From NCBI GenBank assembly GCA_910587275.1, contig CAJUMD010000075.1, positions 1-16,791 of the forward strand: 16,791 nt of DNA, given 5' to 3'. The stretch's first letter is position 1. Each line of letters starts with the position of its first letter. The notes beneath the pieces were generated by a model that saw only the letters and a program-made list of their open reading frames with translations, had not been told where the DNA came from and did not search any database. Below are positions 1-6,931 of this stretch, piece after piece. A program made the translations under genes and the position numbers. The DNA comes from an uncultured Kineothrix sp. GTDB taxonomy: Bacteria > Bacillota > Clostridia > Lachnospirales > Lachnospiraceae.

Positions 1-36
1 TTTTAGCCGGTGCAATACCCGTTAGTCTGACCGGAA

Positions 37-82
37 GGCTGAACTGTTACTGATTCACATGGAAACGGGTAACAGTTCAGCC
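37..82. repeat. 14-bp inverted repeat upstream of prmA, possible terminator
   Basis: Two exact 14-base arms (37-50 and 69-82, GGCTGAACTGTTAC and its reverse complement) flank an 18-base spacer. A second, weaker pairing (ACCCGTT at 17-23 with AACGGGT at 64-70) would compete with the base of the right arm. No uninterrupted T-run follows directly, although the next 40 bases on the + strand are T-rich. It may end transcription from a gene to the left of the window; a stop codon TAG at 4-6 would suit that. It could also be a small dispersed repeat. The sequence alone does not decide. Confidence 0.4.
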
Positions 83-180
83 TGAAATGTTATCCGTTTT
101 CCTCGTTTTGCAGTTTTTTCCAAACATATTCCGTCGCCGCCGGCAGAAAGGGGATGGTCATGGGAAAGTCTTATCCGCCC

Positions 181-209
181 TTTACAGCCTTTGTGTGGGA
201 TGATAGAAT
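181..209 (+). promoter_or_regulatory. Promoter of the prmA-rsmE unit
   Basis: TTTACA at 181-186 and TAGAAT at 204-209 are separated by 17 bases. Each box matches the sigma-A consensus at 5 of 6 positions. Transcription would begin near 216, leaving a leader of about 50 bases before prmA. Confidence 0.65.
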
Positions 210-265
210 AAACACATATTTGAATGGAATGTTTGGGCAGTAAATCAGGAACAGGGAGAATGCAT

Positions 266-1252
266 ATGAAATGGACAAAGTTCAGGATAAAAACAAAAAC
301 GGAAGCGGAAGACATCATTATCAGCACGCTTTATGACATCGGGCTGGAAGGGGCGCAGATTGAGGATAAGGTACCCCTGACGGCGGCGGAAAAAGAGCAG
401 ATGTTCGTGGACATCCTGCCGGAGACGCAGGAGGACGACGGTGTGGCATACCTGAGCTTCTTTGTGGAAGAACAGGAGGACGGAAGTCTGCGATTGGACG
501 GGGAAAGCCTGACTGCCGGCGAAACACTGGAGAAGGTAAAGGAAGTACTGGAAGAACTCCGGGCATTTACGGACATTGGAGAGGGCAGCGTGGCGGTGGA
601 GGAAACCGAGGATATTGATTGGATTAATAACTGGAAACAGTATTTCCACCAGTTTTACATTGACGATATACTTGTCATTCCGTCCTGGGAAGAAGTGAAA
701 GAGGAGGATTGTGGGAAAAAGATTCTCCATATCGATCCGGGTACCGCATTCGGTACCGGAATGCATGAAACGACGCAGTTGTGTATCCGGCAGTTAAGGA
801 AATTCATTACGCCGGAAACAAGGCTTTTGGACGTGGGGACCGGGAGCGGTATCCTGGCAATCCTGTCGCTCATGTTCGGGGCTAAAGAAGCGGTGGGGAC
901 GGATTTGGATATATGCGCCATAGAGGCGGTGAAGGAAAATATGGCGGCAAACCATATTGACGGGGATAAATTCCATGTGATGATTGGAAACCTGATTACG
1001 GAGGAGGAAGTGCAGGAGAAGGTGGGGTACGGCTGTTATGATATCGTAGTCGCCAATATCCTGGCGGATGTGCTTGTGCCGCTGACCCCGGTAATCCGGC
1101 GCCAATTGAAAACGGGCGGGATTTACATTACATCGGGAATCATTGACGATAAGGAACAGACGGTTGTTGAGGCGGTCCTGGCAGCGGGATTTGAGGTGAT
1201 GGAAGTGACTTACCAGGGGGAATGGGTTTCGGTAACGGCACGGAAAAAATAA
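266..1252 (+). CDS. prmA: Ribosomal protein L11 methyltransferase
   Basis: PrmA uses S-adenosylmethionine to methylate ribosomal protein L11 in the cytoplasm. The protein is 328 residues, slightly longer than the common 290-315. The N-terminal substrate-recognition part begins MKWTKFRI. The catalytic part shows DPGTAFGTGMHET at residues 157-169, the SAM-binding glycine loop DVGTGSG at 189-195, and VVANIL at 261-266, corresponding to the NPP-like active-site motif of this family. The start was set at ATG 266, not at in-frame ATGs 224 or 260, because AGGGAG (253-258) lies 7 bases upstream and homologues begin MKW. Codon 260 would leave almost no spacing. rsmE follows after 18 bases, so the two are probably cotranscribed from the promoter at 181-209. 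Confidence 0.95.
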   Translation: MKWTKFRIKTKTEAEDIIISTLYDIGLEGAQIEDKVPLTAAEKEQMFVDILPETQEDDGVAYLSFFVEEQEDGSLRLDGESLTAGETLEKVKEVLEELRAFTDIGEGSVAVEETEDIDWINNWKQYFHQFYIDDILVIPSWEEVKEEDCGKKILHIDPGTAFGTGMHETTQLCIRQLRKFITPETRLLDVGTGSGILAILSLMFGAKEAVGTDLDICAIEAVKENMAANHIDGDKFHVMIGNLITEEEVQEKVGYGCYDIVVANILADVLVPLTPVIRRQLKTGGIYITSGIIDDKEQTVVEAVLAAGFEVMEVTYQGEWVSVTARKK

Positions 1253-1270
1253 AGGAGAAGGAAAATAACG

Positions 1271-2011
1271 ATGCACAGTTTTTTTGTTGACCCGTCACAG
1301 ATACAGGGAACGGAGATTGTCATTACGGGGAGCGACGTGAATCATATTAAAAACGTACTCCGCATGAAAGCCGGGGAGGAGCTGTCCGTGAGCAACGGCG
1401 TGGACCAAAAAGAATACCGGTGCGGCATTGAGGAGTTCCGGGAGGACCGTATTCTTTGTAAGCTGCGGTTTGTGAAAGAAGACGGGGTGGAGCTTTCTTC
1501 CAAAATATATTTGTTCCAGGGGCTGCCGAAGGCGGATAAAATGGAGCTGATTATACAAAAAGCGGTGGAACTCGGCGTTTATGAAGTGGTTCCCGTGGCG
1601 GCAAAGCGTTCGGTGGTGAAGCTGGACGCAAAGAAGGAAGGCGCAAAACTGGCGCGTTGGCAGGGAATTGCCGAGGCAGCGGCAAAACAGAGCAGAAGGC
1701 GCGTGATTCCGCAGATTCATTCGGTAATGACCATGAAAGAGGCGGCAGCATATGCTTCCGGTATGGATGTGGGACTGATTCCTTATGAACTGGCGGAAGG
1801 TATGGGAAAGACGAAAGAACTGGTCTCCTCCCTTCATGGAGGGCAGTCGGTGGCGGTCTTTATCGGACCGGAAGGCGGGTTTGAGGAAAGTGAAATCGGA
1901 CTTGCCAGGGAAGCCGGTATAGAGCCGGTCACTATGGGAAGGCGGATTCTGCGCACGGAAACGGCGGGACTTACCATGTTAAGCTGGATTATGTACCAAT
2001 TGGAGAATTAG
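1271..2011 (+). CDS. rsmE: 16S rRNA (uracil-1498-N3)-methyltransferase RsmE
   Basis: RsmE methylates N3 of U1498 in 16S rRNA, in the assembled 30S subunit. It is a 246-residue SPOUT-class enzyme of usual length: an N-terminal PUA-like RNA-binding domain (about 1-70), then the knotted SAM-binding domain. The knot motifs are plain: FIGPEGGFEESE with GPEGG at residues 199-203, and GRRILRTETA at 223-232, the family signature. ATG 1271 has a purine-rich GGAGAAGGAAAA stretch upstream. The gene lies 18 bases after prmA, a pairing found widely in Firmicutes. The next gene has its own promoter, so this unit may end here, although no T-rich terminator is visible in 2012-2043. Confidence 0.95.
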   Translation: MHSFFVDPSQIQGTEIVITGSDVNHIKNVLRMKAGEELSVSNGVDQKEYRCGIEEFREDRILCKLRFVKEDGVELSSKIYLFQGLPKADKMELIIQKAVELGVYEVVPVAAKRSVVKLDAKKEGAKLARWQGIAEAAAKQSRRRVIPQIHSVMTMKEAAAYASGMDVGLIPYELAEGMGKTKELVSSLHGGQSVAVFIGPEGGFEESEIGLAREAGIEPVTMGRRILRTETAGLTMLSWIMYQLEN

Positions 2012-2043
2012 AGCGTTGCGTATTCCAAAACATGCCCGGTCGG

Positions 2044-2071
2044 TTGCAAATCGGGAAAACGGTCATATAAT
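2044..2071 (+). promoter_or_regulatory. Promoter of the cysteine desulfurase-thiI unit
   Basis: A perfect -10 box TATAAT (2066-2071) lies 16 bases after TTGCAA (2044-2049, 4 of 6 matches to the -35 consensus). It gives a start near 2078 and a leader of about 47 bases ending in the ribosome site TTAGGAG before ATG 2125. Confidence 0.6.
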
Positions 2072-2124
2072 GAGTATATGCAGAGAATATAGTTTATAGT
2101 ACACGTAATGTTAGGAGACGAAAC

Positions 2125-3279
2125 ATGGAAGTATATTTGGACAATTCAGCTACTACAAAATGTTTTGACGATGTGGCGGCTTTCATGACACAGCTCATGT
2201 GCAGGGATTACGGAAACCCGTCCAGTCTGCATATGAAAGGCGTACAGGCGGAAAATTACCTGCGCTACGCCAAGGAAACCATAGCGAAAATCCTGAAGGT
2301 AAATGAAAAGGAAATCCTGTTTACTTCCGGGGGAACCGAAGCGGACAACATTGCACTGACCGGAACCGCCATGGCGAACCACAGGGCGGGAAAACATCTG
2401 ATTACCACGCGGATTGAACACCCGGCAGTACTGCAGACGATGCAGCATTTGGAAGAACAGGGATTTAAGGTAACGTATCTTCCGGTTGACGGAAACGGGA
2501 GGATACGGCTGGAAGATTTGCAGAAAGCGATGACGAAAGATACCATACTGGTGTCCGTGATGCACACCAATAACGAAATCGGCAGTTTACAGCCCATTGC
2601 CGAGGCGGGCGGCCTGATTAAGAAGATGAATCCGCACACTCTGTTTCATGTGGACGCGGTGCAGGGATTCGGTAAATTCCGCATTTACCCAAAGAAAATG
2701 AATATTGACCTTTTGTCCGCCAGCAGCCATAAGATACACGGGCCAAAAGGGGTCGGTTTCCTTTATGCCGGTGAAAAAGTGAAAATAAAGCCCATTATTT
2801 ACGGCGGCGGGCAGCAGAACAATTTACGTTCCGGCACGGAAAACGTACCGGGGATTGCGGGAATGGCAAGAGCTGCCGAGATGCTGTATGCGGATTTGGA
2901 CAGGGATGTGGAAAAACTTTATTATTTGAAGCAGAAATTCATAGAGGGTGCCGGCAGGCTGGAATACGTGAAAATCAACGGACTTACCGGAAGGGAAAGC
3001 GCCCCCCATGTGGTCAGCGTTTCCGTAGGGGGTATCCGCAGCGAAGTGCTGCTTCATGCGCTGGAAGACAAAAATATCTATGTGTCGGCAGGAAGTGCCT
3101 GCGCTGCCCGCAAACCCCAGCCGTCCGCGACGTTAAAGGCAATCGGCGTGGAGAAAGGTTTACTGGAATCCACCATCCGGTTCAGTTTTTCCGTCTTTAC
3201 AACCGAGGAGGAAATCGATTATACTTTACAGGCATTGTATGATATCGTACCGATGCTGAGGAAATATACCAGACATTAA
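2125..3279 (+). CDS. NifS/IscS-like cysteine desulfurase, probable sulfur donor to ThiI
   Basis: This PLP enzyme takes sulfur from cysteine as a protein-bound persulfide, releasing alanine. The 384 residues have the expected layout: LDNSATT at the start, TEADN near 70, HVDAVQGFGK, and SSHKIHGPKG with the PLP-binding lysine at residue 203. RSGTENVPG follows, then the mobile loop SAGSACAARKPQPS carrying the catalytic cysteine at 326. TTAGGAG gives a good ribosome site. thiI is the next gene, 156 bases on. In Bacillus subtilis the equivalent neighbour (NifZ) feeds sulfur to ThiI, so the same dedicated role is inferred here. A general Fe-S assembly role is less likely because no iscU-like scaffold is near. 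Confidence 0.93.
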   Translation: MEVYLDNSATTKCFDDVAAFMTQLMCRDYGNPSSLHMKGVQAENYLRYAKETIAKILKVNEKEILFTSGGTEADNIALTGTAMANHRAGKHLITTRIEHPAVLQTMQHLEEQGFKVTYLPVDGNGRIRLEDLQKAMTKDTILVSVMHTNNEIGSLQPIAEAGGLIKKMNPHTLFHVDAVQGFGKFRIYPKKMNIDLLSASSHKIHGPKGVGFLYAGEKVKIKPIIYGGGQQNNLRSGTENVPGIAGMARAAEMLYADLDRDVEKLYYLKQKFIEGAGRLEYVKINGLTGRESAPHVVSVSVGGIRSEVLLHALEDKNIYVSAGSACAARKPQPSATLKAIGVEKGLLESTIRFSFSVFTTEEEIDYTLQALYDIVPMLRKYTRH

Positions 3280-3284
3280 AGGAG

Positions 3285-3421
3285 CGGTTCCTTCCGGGGA
3301 AAAGGGAAGGGGCAAAACCGTGACAGGAAATGATGGCTGTGCCTGCCGTTCCGTGTCCGTCCGGTAACGGGCAGACAGACGGCATGGCCGCCTGCGGAAA
3401 GAAAAAGTCCATGGGATGGAC
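3285..3421 (+). promoter_or_regulatory. Structured 156-base spacer before thiI (three hairpins)
   Basis: The gap between the desulfurase and thiI has no believable gene but folds well. Hairpin 1 (3285-3320) pairs CGGTT with AACCG and CCTTCC with GGAAGG. Hairpin 2 (3337-3378) pairs CTGT, CTGCC and GTT with AAC, GGCAG and ACAG, with small bulges. Hairpin 3 (3407-3421) is GTCCAT-GGG-ATGGAC and ends one base before the AGAAAGGTG ribosome site of thiI. No known riboswitch class was recognised. It may tune thiI expression or be an RNA-processing site; this is inference from hand folding. Confidence 0.35.
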
Positions 3422-3435
3422 AGAAAGGTGTTTCA

Positions 3436-4614
3436 ATGTTTACAGCTTTTTTGATTAAATACGCCGAAATAGGTGTAAAGGGAAAAAACCGCTATCTTTT
3501 TGAGGAAGCGCTGGTGCAGCAGATTAAGTATGCGGTAAAGCGGTGTGAAGGCGAGTTTAAAGTAACCCGCACGCAGGGAAGAATTTATGTGGATGCCCTG
3601 ACCGCATTTGATTTTGACGAAGTGGTGGACAACTTAAAAACCGTGTTCGGCATATCCGGCATCTGTCCGGTGGTTTACGTGGAAGACGAAGGGTTTGAAA
3701 AGCTGGGGGAGGAAATCGTCCGTTACATTGGCAAAGTTTATCCGGGAACGGATAAGAGCTTTAAAGTGAATGCCCGCAGGGCGAGGAAAAATTATCCCCT
3801 CACTTCCATGGAAATCAACAGTGAAATAGGGGGTGTCCTTTTGGATGCCTATCCGGCGATGAAAGTGGACGTACACCGCCCGGACATCCTGTTAAACATT
3901 GAAATAAGGGAAAAAATATACATTTATTCCGAAACCATTGCCGGACCGGGCGGGATGCCGGTGGGAACCGGCGGAAAAGCAATGCTCCTGCTGTCCGGCG
4001 GCATCGATTCCCCCGTGGCGGGATACATGATTGCCAAACGGGGCGTAAAAATCGACGCGGTATATTTCCACGCTCCCCCGTACACCAGCGAGAGGGCAAA
4101 GCAGAAAGTAGTGGATTTGGCGCGCCTGGTTTCCCGTTACACAGGTCCCATATACCTGCATGTTATTAATTTTACAGACATCCAATTATATATTTACGAG
4201 AAATGCCCGCATGAGGAACTGACCATCATCATGCGCCGGTACATGATGCGCATAGCCGAGCGCATAGCGGAGGAAACGGAATGCCTTGGGCTGATTACCG
4301 GTGAAAGCATCGGACAGGTTGCTTCCCAGACCATGCACAGCCTGGCAGCCACCAACGAAGTCTGCACCATGCCGGTATACCGCCCGCTAATCGGATTTGA
4401 CAAAATGGAAATCATCGGAATTTCCGAAAAAATCAACACCTATGAAACCTCCATCCTTCCCTATGAGGACTGCTGCACCATCTTCGTTGCCAAGCACCCG
4501 GTGACAAAACCGAACCTGAACATCATCCGCCGCCATGAGCAGAACCTTCAGGAAAAGATTGACGAACTTGTGCAGACGGCATTGGATACGAAAGAATTGG
4601 TGGTGGTGCGGTAG
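3436..4614 (+). CDS. thiI: tRNA 4-thiouridine synthetase ThiI, short form
   Basis: ThiI adenylates U8 of tRNA and replaces the oxygen with sulfur from a cysteine desulfurase persulfide, giving s4U8. The 392-residue protein has an N-terminal ferredoxin-like part (about 1-60), a THUMP RNA-binding domain (about 60-165) and a PP-loop ATP pyrophosphatase domain with LLLSGGIDSPVAGYM, SGGIDS being residues 187-192. It ends after the conserved EDCCTIFVAKHPVTKP segment, with cysteines 346 and 347. The C-terminal rhodanese domain of E. coli ThiI is absent, as is usual in Firmicutes, so persulfide chemistry probably uses a cysteine of the pyrophosphatase domain. AAAGGTG lies just before ATG 3436. The adjacent desulfurase is the likely sulfur donor. 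Confidence 0.95.
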   Translation: MFTAFLIKYAEIGVKGKNRYLFEEALVQQIKYAVKRCEGEFKVTRTQGRIYVDALTAFDFDEVVDNLKTVFGISGICPVVYVEDEGFEKLGEEIVRYIGKVYPGTDKSFKVNARRARKNYPLTSMEINSEIGGVLLDAYPAMKVDVHRPDILLNIEIREKIYIYSETIAGPGGMPVGTGGKAMLLLSGGIDSPVAGYMIAKRGVKIDAVYFHAPPYTSERAKQKVVDLARLVSRYTGPIYLHVINFTDIQLYIYEKCPHEELTIIMRRYMMRIAERIAEETECLGLITGESIGQVASQTMHSLAATNEVCTMPVYRPLIGFDKMEIIGISEKINTYETSILPYEDCCTIFVAKHPVTKPNLNIIRRHEQNLQEKIDELVQTALDTKELVVVR

Positions 4615-4694
4615 TGTGGAAAGGCGGTGTGGTATGCGGTTTGGCTGTCGGTATGCGCCGCCCGGTTTGTCCGGTGTGGGGCGGGATGCAGGAC

Positions 4695-4713
4695 GGGGAG
4701 GGTGGGGGAGGGG
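4695..4713 (+). other. G-quadruplex-type motif in the left arm of the palindrome
   Basis: Four runs of three to five G (4695-4698, 4700-4702, 4704-4708, 4710-4713) are separated by single bases A, T, A. Short loops of this kind favour stable parallel G-quadruplexes. The mirrored site in the right arm has lost one run, so the motif is intact only on the + strand. It begins about 80 bases after the thiI stop and would be in any thiI read-through transcript. Confidence 0.55.
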
Positions 4714-4780
4714 TTGGATGCAGTTATGGAATGGCTATTTTTCTAACAGAATGGGTAAGGTTTTCAAAACCCTGCGGGTC

Positions 4781-4812
4781 GGCTTGAAGCGGCATCCATG
4801 CCGCACCAAGCC
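4781..4812. repeat. Hairpin in the palindrome centre (first)
   Basis: GGCTTG (4781-4786) pairs with CAAGCC (4807-4812), and inside it GCGGCAT (4789-4795) pairs with ATGCCGC (4798-4804), with a two-by-two internal mismatch. Upstream, GGTTTT and AAACC at 4759-4771 form a further short symmetric dyad. Confidence 0.6.
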
Positions 4813-4838
4813 TAAAATGGTCATCCATGACCATTTTA
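4813..4838. repeat. Hairpin in the palindrome centre (second)
   Basis: TAAAATGGTCA (4813-4823) and its exact complement (4828-4838) surround the 4-base loop TCCA. Together with 4781-4812 it makes a cluster of small hairpins that would sit at the tip of the large 4623-4986 structure. Confidence 0.65.
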
Positions 4839-5110
4839 CCCTTGTTCTTAAGCCATTCTGTAAGAAAAATGTCCATTCCATCCAAGCATCCAACTCCCTT
4901 CCCCCACTCTCCCCGTCCTGCATCCCGCCCCACACCGGACAAACCGGGCGGCGCATACCGACAGCCAAACCGCATACCACACCGCCCGCCAAGGGCATCA
5001 ATGTGTTGTGGAGGGATTCATTGCCATTAATTATTAAAGTTAAGACCGACAAGGTGGCACTCTACCCCCATCCCCTCCTGCCTGCGGACGTCCTTGCCCC
5101 TCCCCGCAAC

Positions 5111-5140
5111 AAAAAAGCATCCGGCCCCCCGAATGCTTTT
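5111..5140 (-). terminator. Intrinsic terminator of the HPr-like gene, possibly bidirectional
   Basis: On the minus strand AAAAGCATTCGG pairs with CCGGATGCTTTT (one wobble pair) around a short G loop and is followed by a run of T, about 30 bases beyond the HPr-like stop. Read on the + strand the same stem is followed by four T, so it may also stop transcription leaving thiI and the palindrome. Confidence 0.75.
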
Positions 5141-5172
5141 GCGGTATCTTCCTTATGCAACAATTACAACAA

Positions 5173-5403
5173 TTAAATGGTATACGGTTTCAGCGCATCC
5201 AAAACCGCGTCCACATCATCTTCCGCATGGATGTTCAAATCAATGGGCTTGGACAAATCCAAACTGAAGATACCCATGATGGATTTTGCATCAATCACAT
5301 ACCTGCCGGACACCAAGTCAAAATCGTAATCGAACTTTGTAATATCGTTGACAAAAGATTTTACCTTATCAATGGAATTTAATGAAATCTGAACTGTTTT
5401 CAT
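5173..5403 (-). CDS. HPr-like protein lacking the catalytic histidine
   Basis: A 76-residue protein with the HPr fold pattern: a first strand, a helix about 12-24, then KSIMGIFSLDL at 40-50, matching the KSIMGVMSLG segment of HPr that holds regulatory Ser46. Aligned to HPr, the active-site segment GIHARP reads SIDKVK, so phospho-accepting His15 becomes Asp12. It therefore cannot carry phosphate from Enzyme I as PTS HPr does. Ser41, the Ser46 equivalent, is retained, so a regulatory role resembling Crh (which also lacks His15) is possible but unproven. AAGGAGG sits 9 bases before the ATG. It is the only minus-strand gene here, transcribed alone and divergently from mtaB. Confidence 0.88.
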   Translation of the reverse strand: MKTVQISLNSIDKVKSFVNDITKFDYDFDLVSGRYVIDAKSIMGIFSLDLSKPIDLNIHAEDDVDAVLDALKPYTI

Positions 5404-5440
5404 CAGTCTTTACCTCCTTATTTTTTCATACCTTCTGCCT

Positions 5441-5472
5441 ATTATAGTAAAGGCTGGGGCGGTAAAAGTCAA
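5441..5472 (-). promoter_or_regulatory. Probable promoter of the HPr-like gene
   Basis: Reading the minus strand, TTGACT (5467-5472) is followed by TACTAT (5444-5449) at 17 bases, or by a perfect TATAAT (5441-5446) at 20 bases. The boxes are good but the best pair of boxes has imperfect spacing. The site lies 38-69 bases upstream of the ATG, as expected. Confidence 0.5.
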
Positions 5473-5505
5473 TGCATAAACAACACAAAAAAAGTGAGGA
5501 ATAAT

Positions 5506-6846
5506 ATGAAAAGTATAGCACTACATAACCTGGGGTGTAAAGTGAACGGATATGAAATGGACGTAATGCAACAAATGTTACAAGAAAAAGGATACAAAAT
5601 TGTGCCTTTTGATAAAATAGCGGACGTTTATATCGTAAATACGTGCACCGTAACCAACATTGCAGACCGGAAAAGCAGGCAGATGCTTCACCGGGCGCGG
5701 AAGCTAAATCCGGCGGCGGTGGTGGTTGCCGTGGGTTGTTATGTGCAGACGGGACAGGAAGACGTACTCCGCGATGACGGGGTGGACTTGGCGGTGGGCA
5801 ATAACCGGAAAAAGGATTTGCCCGCTATTTTGGAGGAGTTTCTTGCCCGCAGGGAAGGGGAAAAGGCAGAAGGGGAAAGCGGTGGAAAGACATTGGGCGG
5901 AACGACTGTCATTGATATTGCCCGTGAGACGGCATTTGAGGAAATGCGGTTGAAAGAAACGGCAGGGCATACGCGGGCTTATATCAAGATTCAGGACGGC
6001 TGCAACCAGTTCTGTTCCTATTGCATTATTCCATATGCAAGGGGGCGGGTCAGGAGCAGGGCGGAGCAGGATATTCTGGAGGAAGTCCGTGGATTGGCGG
6101 AGCGGGGCTACCAGGAAGTGGTGCTGACCGGAATCCATATCAGTTCCTATGGTATCGACAGGGGGACGGCAGCCCTGGCGGGTTTGGTGGAAGCCATCCA
6201 TGAAGTGGACGGAATCTGCAGGATACGCCTGGGGTCTTTGGAACCGGGGATTGTGACGGAGGAATTTACGGAAAGGCTGGCGTGCCTTCCAAAATTTTGT
6301 CCCCATTTCCACCTGTCCCTGCAAAGCGGCTGTGACGATACGCTAAAACGTATGAATAGGCGTTACACAACCGGGGAATACTATGGAAAAGTCGCTCTGC
6401 TAAGGGAGAAATTCGATCATCCGGCAATTACGACAGACGTTATCGTTGGTTTTCCGGCGGAGACGCAGGAAGAATTTGAGACCACGAAGGCGTTTTTGGA
6501 AAACGTAAAATTCTATGAAATGCATATTTTTAAATATTCCAAGAGAAAAGGAACCCGTGCCGCCACTATGGACGGCCAAATACCGGAGGAAACGAAAAAC
6601 GAAAGAAGCAGCCTCCTTTTAGCCATGGCACAGGCGGATTCCAAACGTTTCAGGGAATATTACATAGGGAAGGAAACAGAAGTACTCTTTGAGGAACAAA
6701 AGGAAATCGGCGGGGAAGTGTTCCAAACCGGGCATACGAAACAATATGTGAAAGTGGCGAAACGGACGGAGGAAAGGCTGGATAACCGGATTGTAACGGG
6801 GCTTGCCGGAGGATTTCTGACGGATGATATCCTCCTTATGGATTAA
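5506..6846 (+). CDS. mtaB: tRNA t6A37 methylthiotransferase MtaB
   Basis: MtaB is a radical-SAM enzyme that adds a methylthio group to t6A37 of tRNA, giving ms2t6A. The 446 residues have the three parts of this family. The N-terminal MTTase domain carries cysteines 11 (LGCKVN), 47 (TCTVT) and 78 (VGCYVQTG) for one Fe-S cluster. The radical SAM domain has CNQFCSYC with cysteines 166, 170 and 173 for the second cluster. A C-terminal TRAM-like RNA-binding region follows. LGCKVN and RGRVRSR favour MtaB over MiaB. ATG 5506 was preferred to in-frame GTG 5494 because GAGGA (5496-5500) then lies about 5 bases upstream and family members begin close to this point. The + promoter was not located. Confidence 0.94.
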   Translation: MKSIALHNLGCKVNGYEMDVMQQMLQEKGYKIVPFDKIADVYIVNTCTVTNIADRKSRQMLHRARKLNPAAVVVAVGCYVQTGQEDVLRDDGVDLAVGNNRKKDLPAILEEFLARREGEKAEGESGGKTLGGTTVIDIARETAFEEMRLKETAGHTRAYIKIQDGCNQFCSYCIIPYARGRVRSRAEQDILEEVRGLAERGYQEVVLTGIHISSYGIDRGTAALAGLVEAIHEVDGICRIRLGSLEPGIVTEEFTERLACLPKFCPHFHLSLQSGCDDTLKRMNRRYTTGEYYGKVALLREKFDHPAITTDVIVGFPAETQEEFETTKAFLENVKFYEMHIFKYSKRKGTRAATMDGQIPEETKNERSSLLLAMAQADSKRFREYYIGKETEVLFEEQKEIGGEVFQTGHTKQYVKVAKRTEERLDNRIVTGLAGGFLTDDILLMD

Positions 6847-6851
6847 GGGAC

Positions 6852-6880
6852 TTGAAATTTGTTGTTAAATGAGGTAATAT
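6852..6880 (+). promoter_or_regulatory. Possible promoter of the ireB-ruvX unit
   Basis: TTGAAA (6852-6857) is followed after 17 bases by TAATAT (6875-6880), or after 20 bases by TATGAT (6878-6883). It lies just after the mtaB stop and about 50 bases before ireB, so the unit could be transcribed separately from mtaB. Confidence 0.4.
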
Positions 6881-6931
6881 GATGAGTAAGTATAGATATG
6901 GATAAGCGACAGTAGATAAGGGCGTGATAAA

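Larger units (their letters stand above)
4623..4986. repeat. Giant imperfect palindrome (arms about 133 bp)
   Basis: The left arm is 4623-4754 and the right arm 4853-4986, with a 98-base centre. The outermost 78 bases of each arm (4623-4700 and 4909-4986) are exact reverse complements by base-by-base comparison. The inner part has roughly half a dozen differences plus a 2-base gap, and pairing can be resumed to about 4759/4847. The arms are strand-biased: left arm G-rich, right arm C-rich. No transposase gene or clear target duplication is present. Because of the symmetry both strands read open with the same meaningless peptide, so ORFs here should not be trusted. It could be a MITE-like non-autonomous element, an inverted duplication, or a transcribed long hairpin. 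Confidence 0.9.

Noticed and set aside
90..161. Minus-strand 23-codon frame beginning MTIPFLPAATEYVWKKL
   Set aside because: It reads plausibly and ends just before the 37-82 hairpin, but it is very short, has no well-placed ribosome site, and no recognisable family.
3321..3368. Fifteen-codon GTG frame in the thiI leader (possible leader peptide)
   Set aside because: No ribosome site and no run of regulatory codons; it overlaps predicted stems and is too short to support.
4535..5176. Long + strand open frame (213 codons) through the palindrome, and minus-strand frames at 4724-4975 and 4735-5052
   Set aside because: Frames exist because both arms are mirror copies; the same peptide (MRFGCRYAPPGLSGVGRDAG) appears on both strands. 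They start inside thiI or lack ribosome sites, and composition is low-complexity Pro/Gly/Arg.
5155..5382. + strand frame of 75 codons opposite the HPr-like gene
   Set aside because: The minus strand has the HPr family match, AAGGAGG ribosome site, promoter and terminator; this is its shadow.
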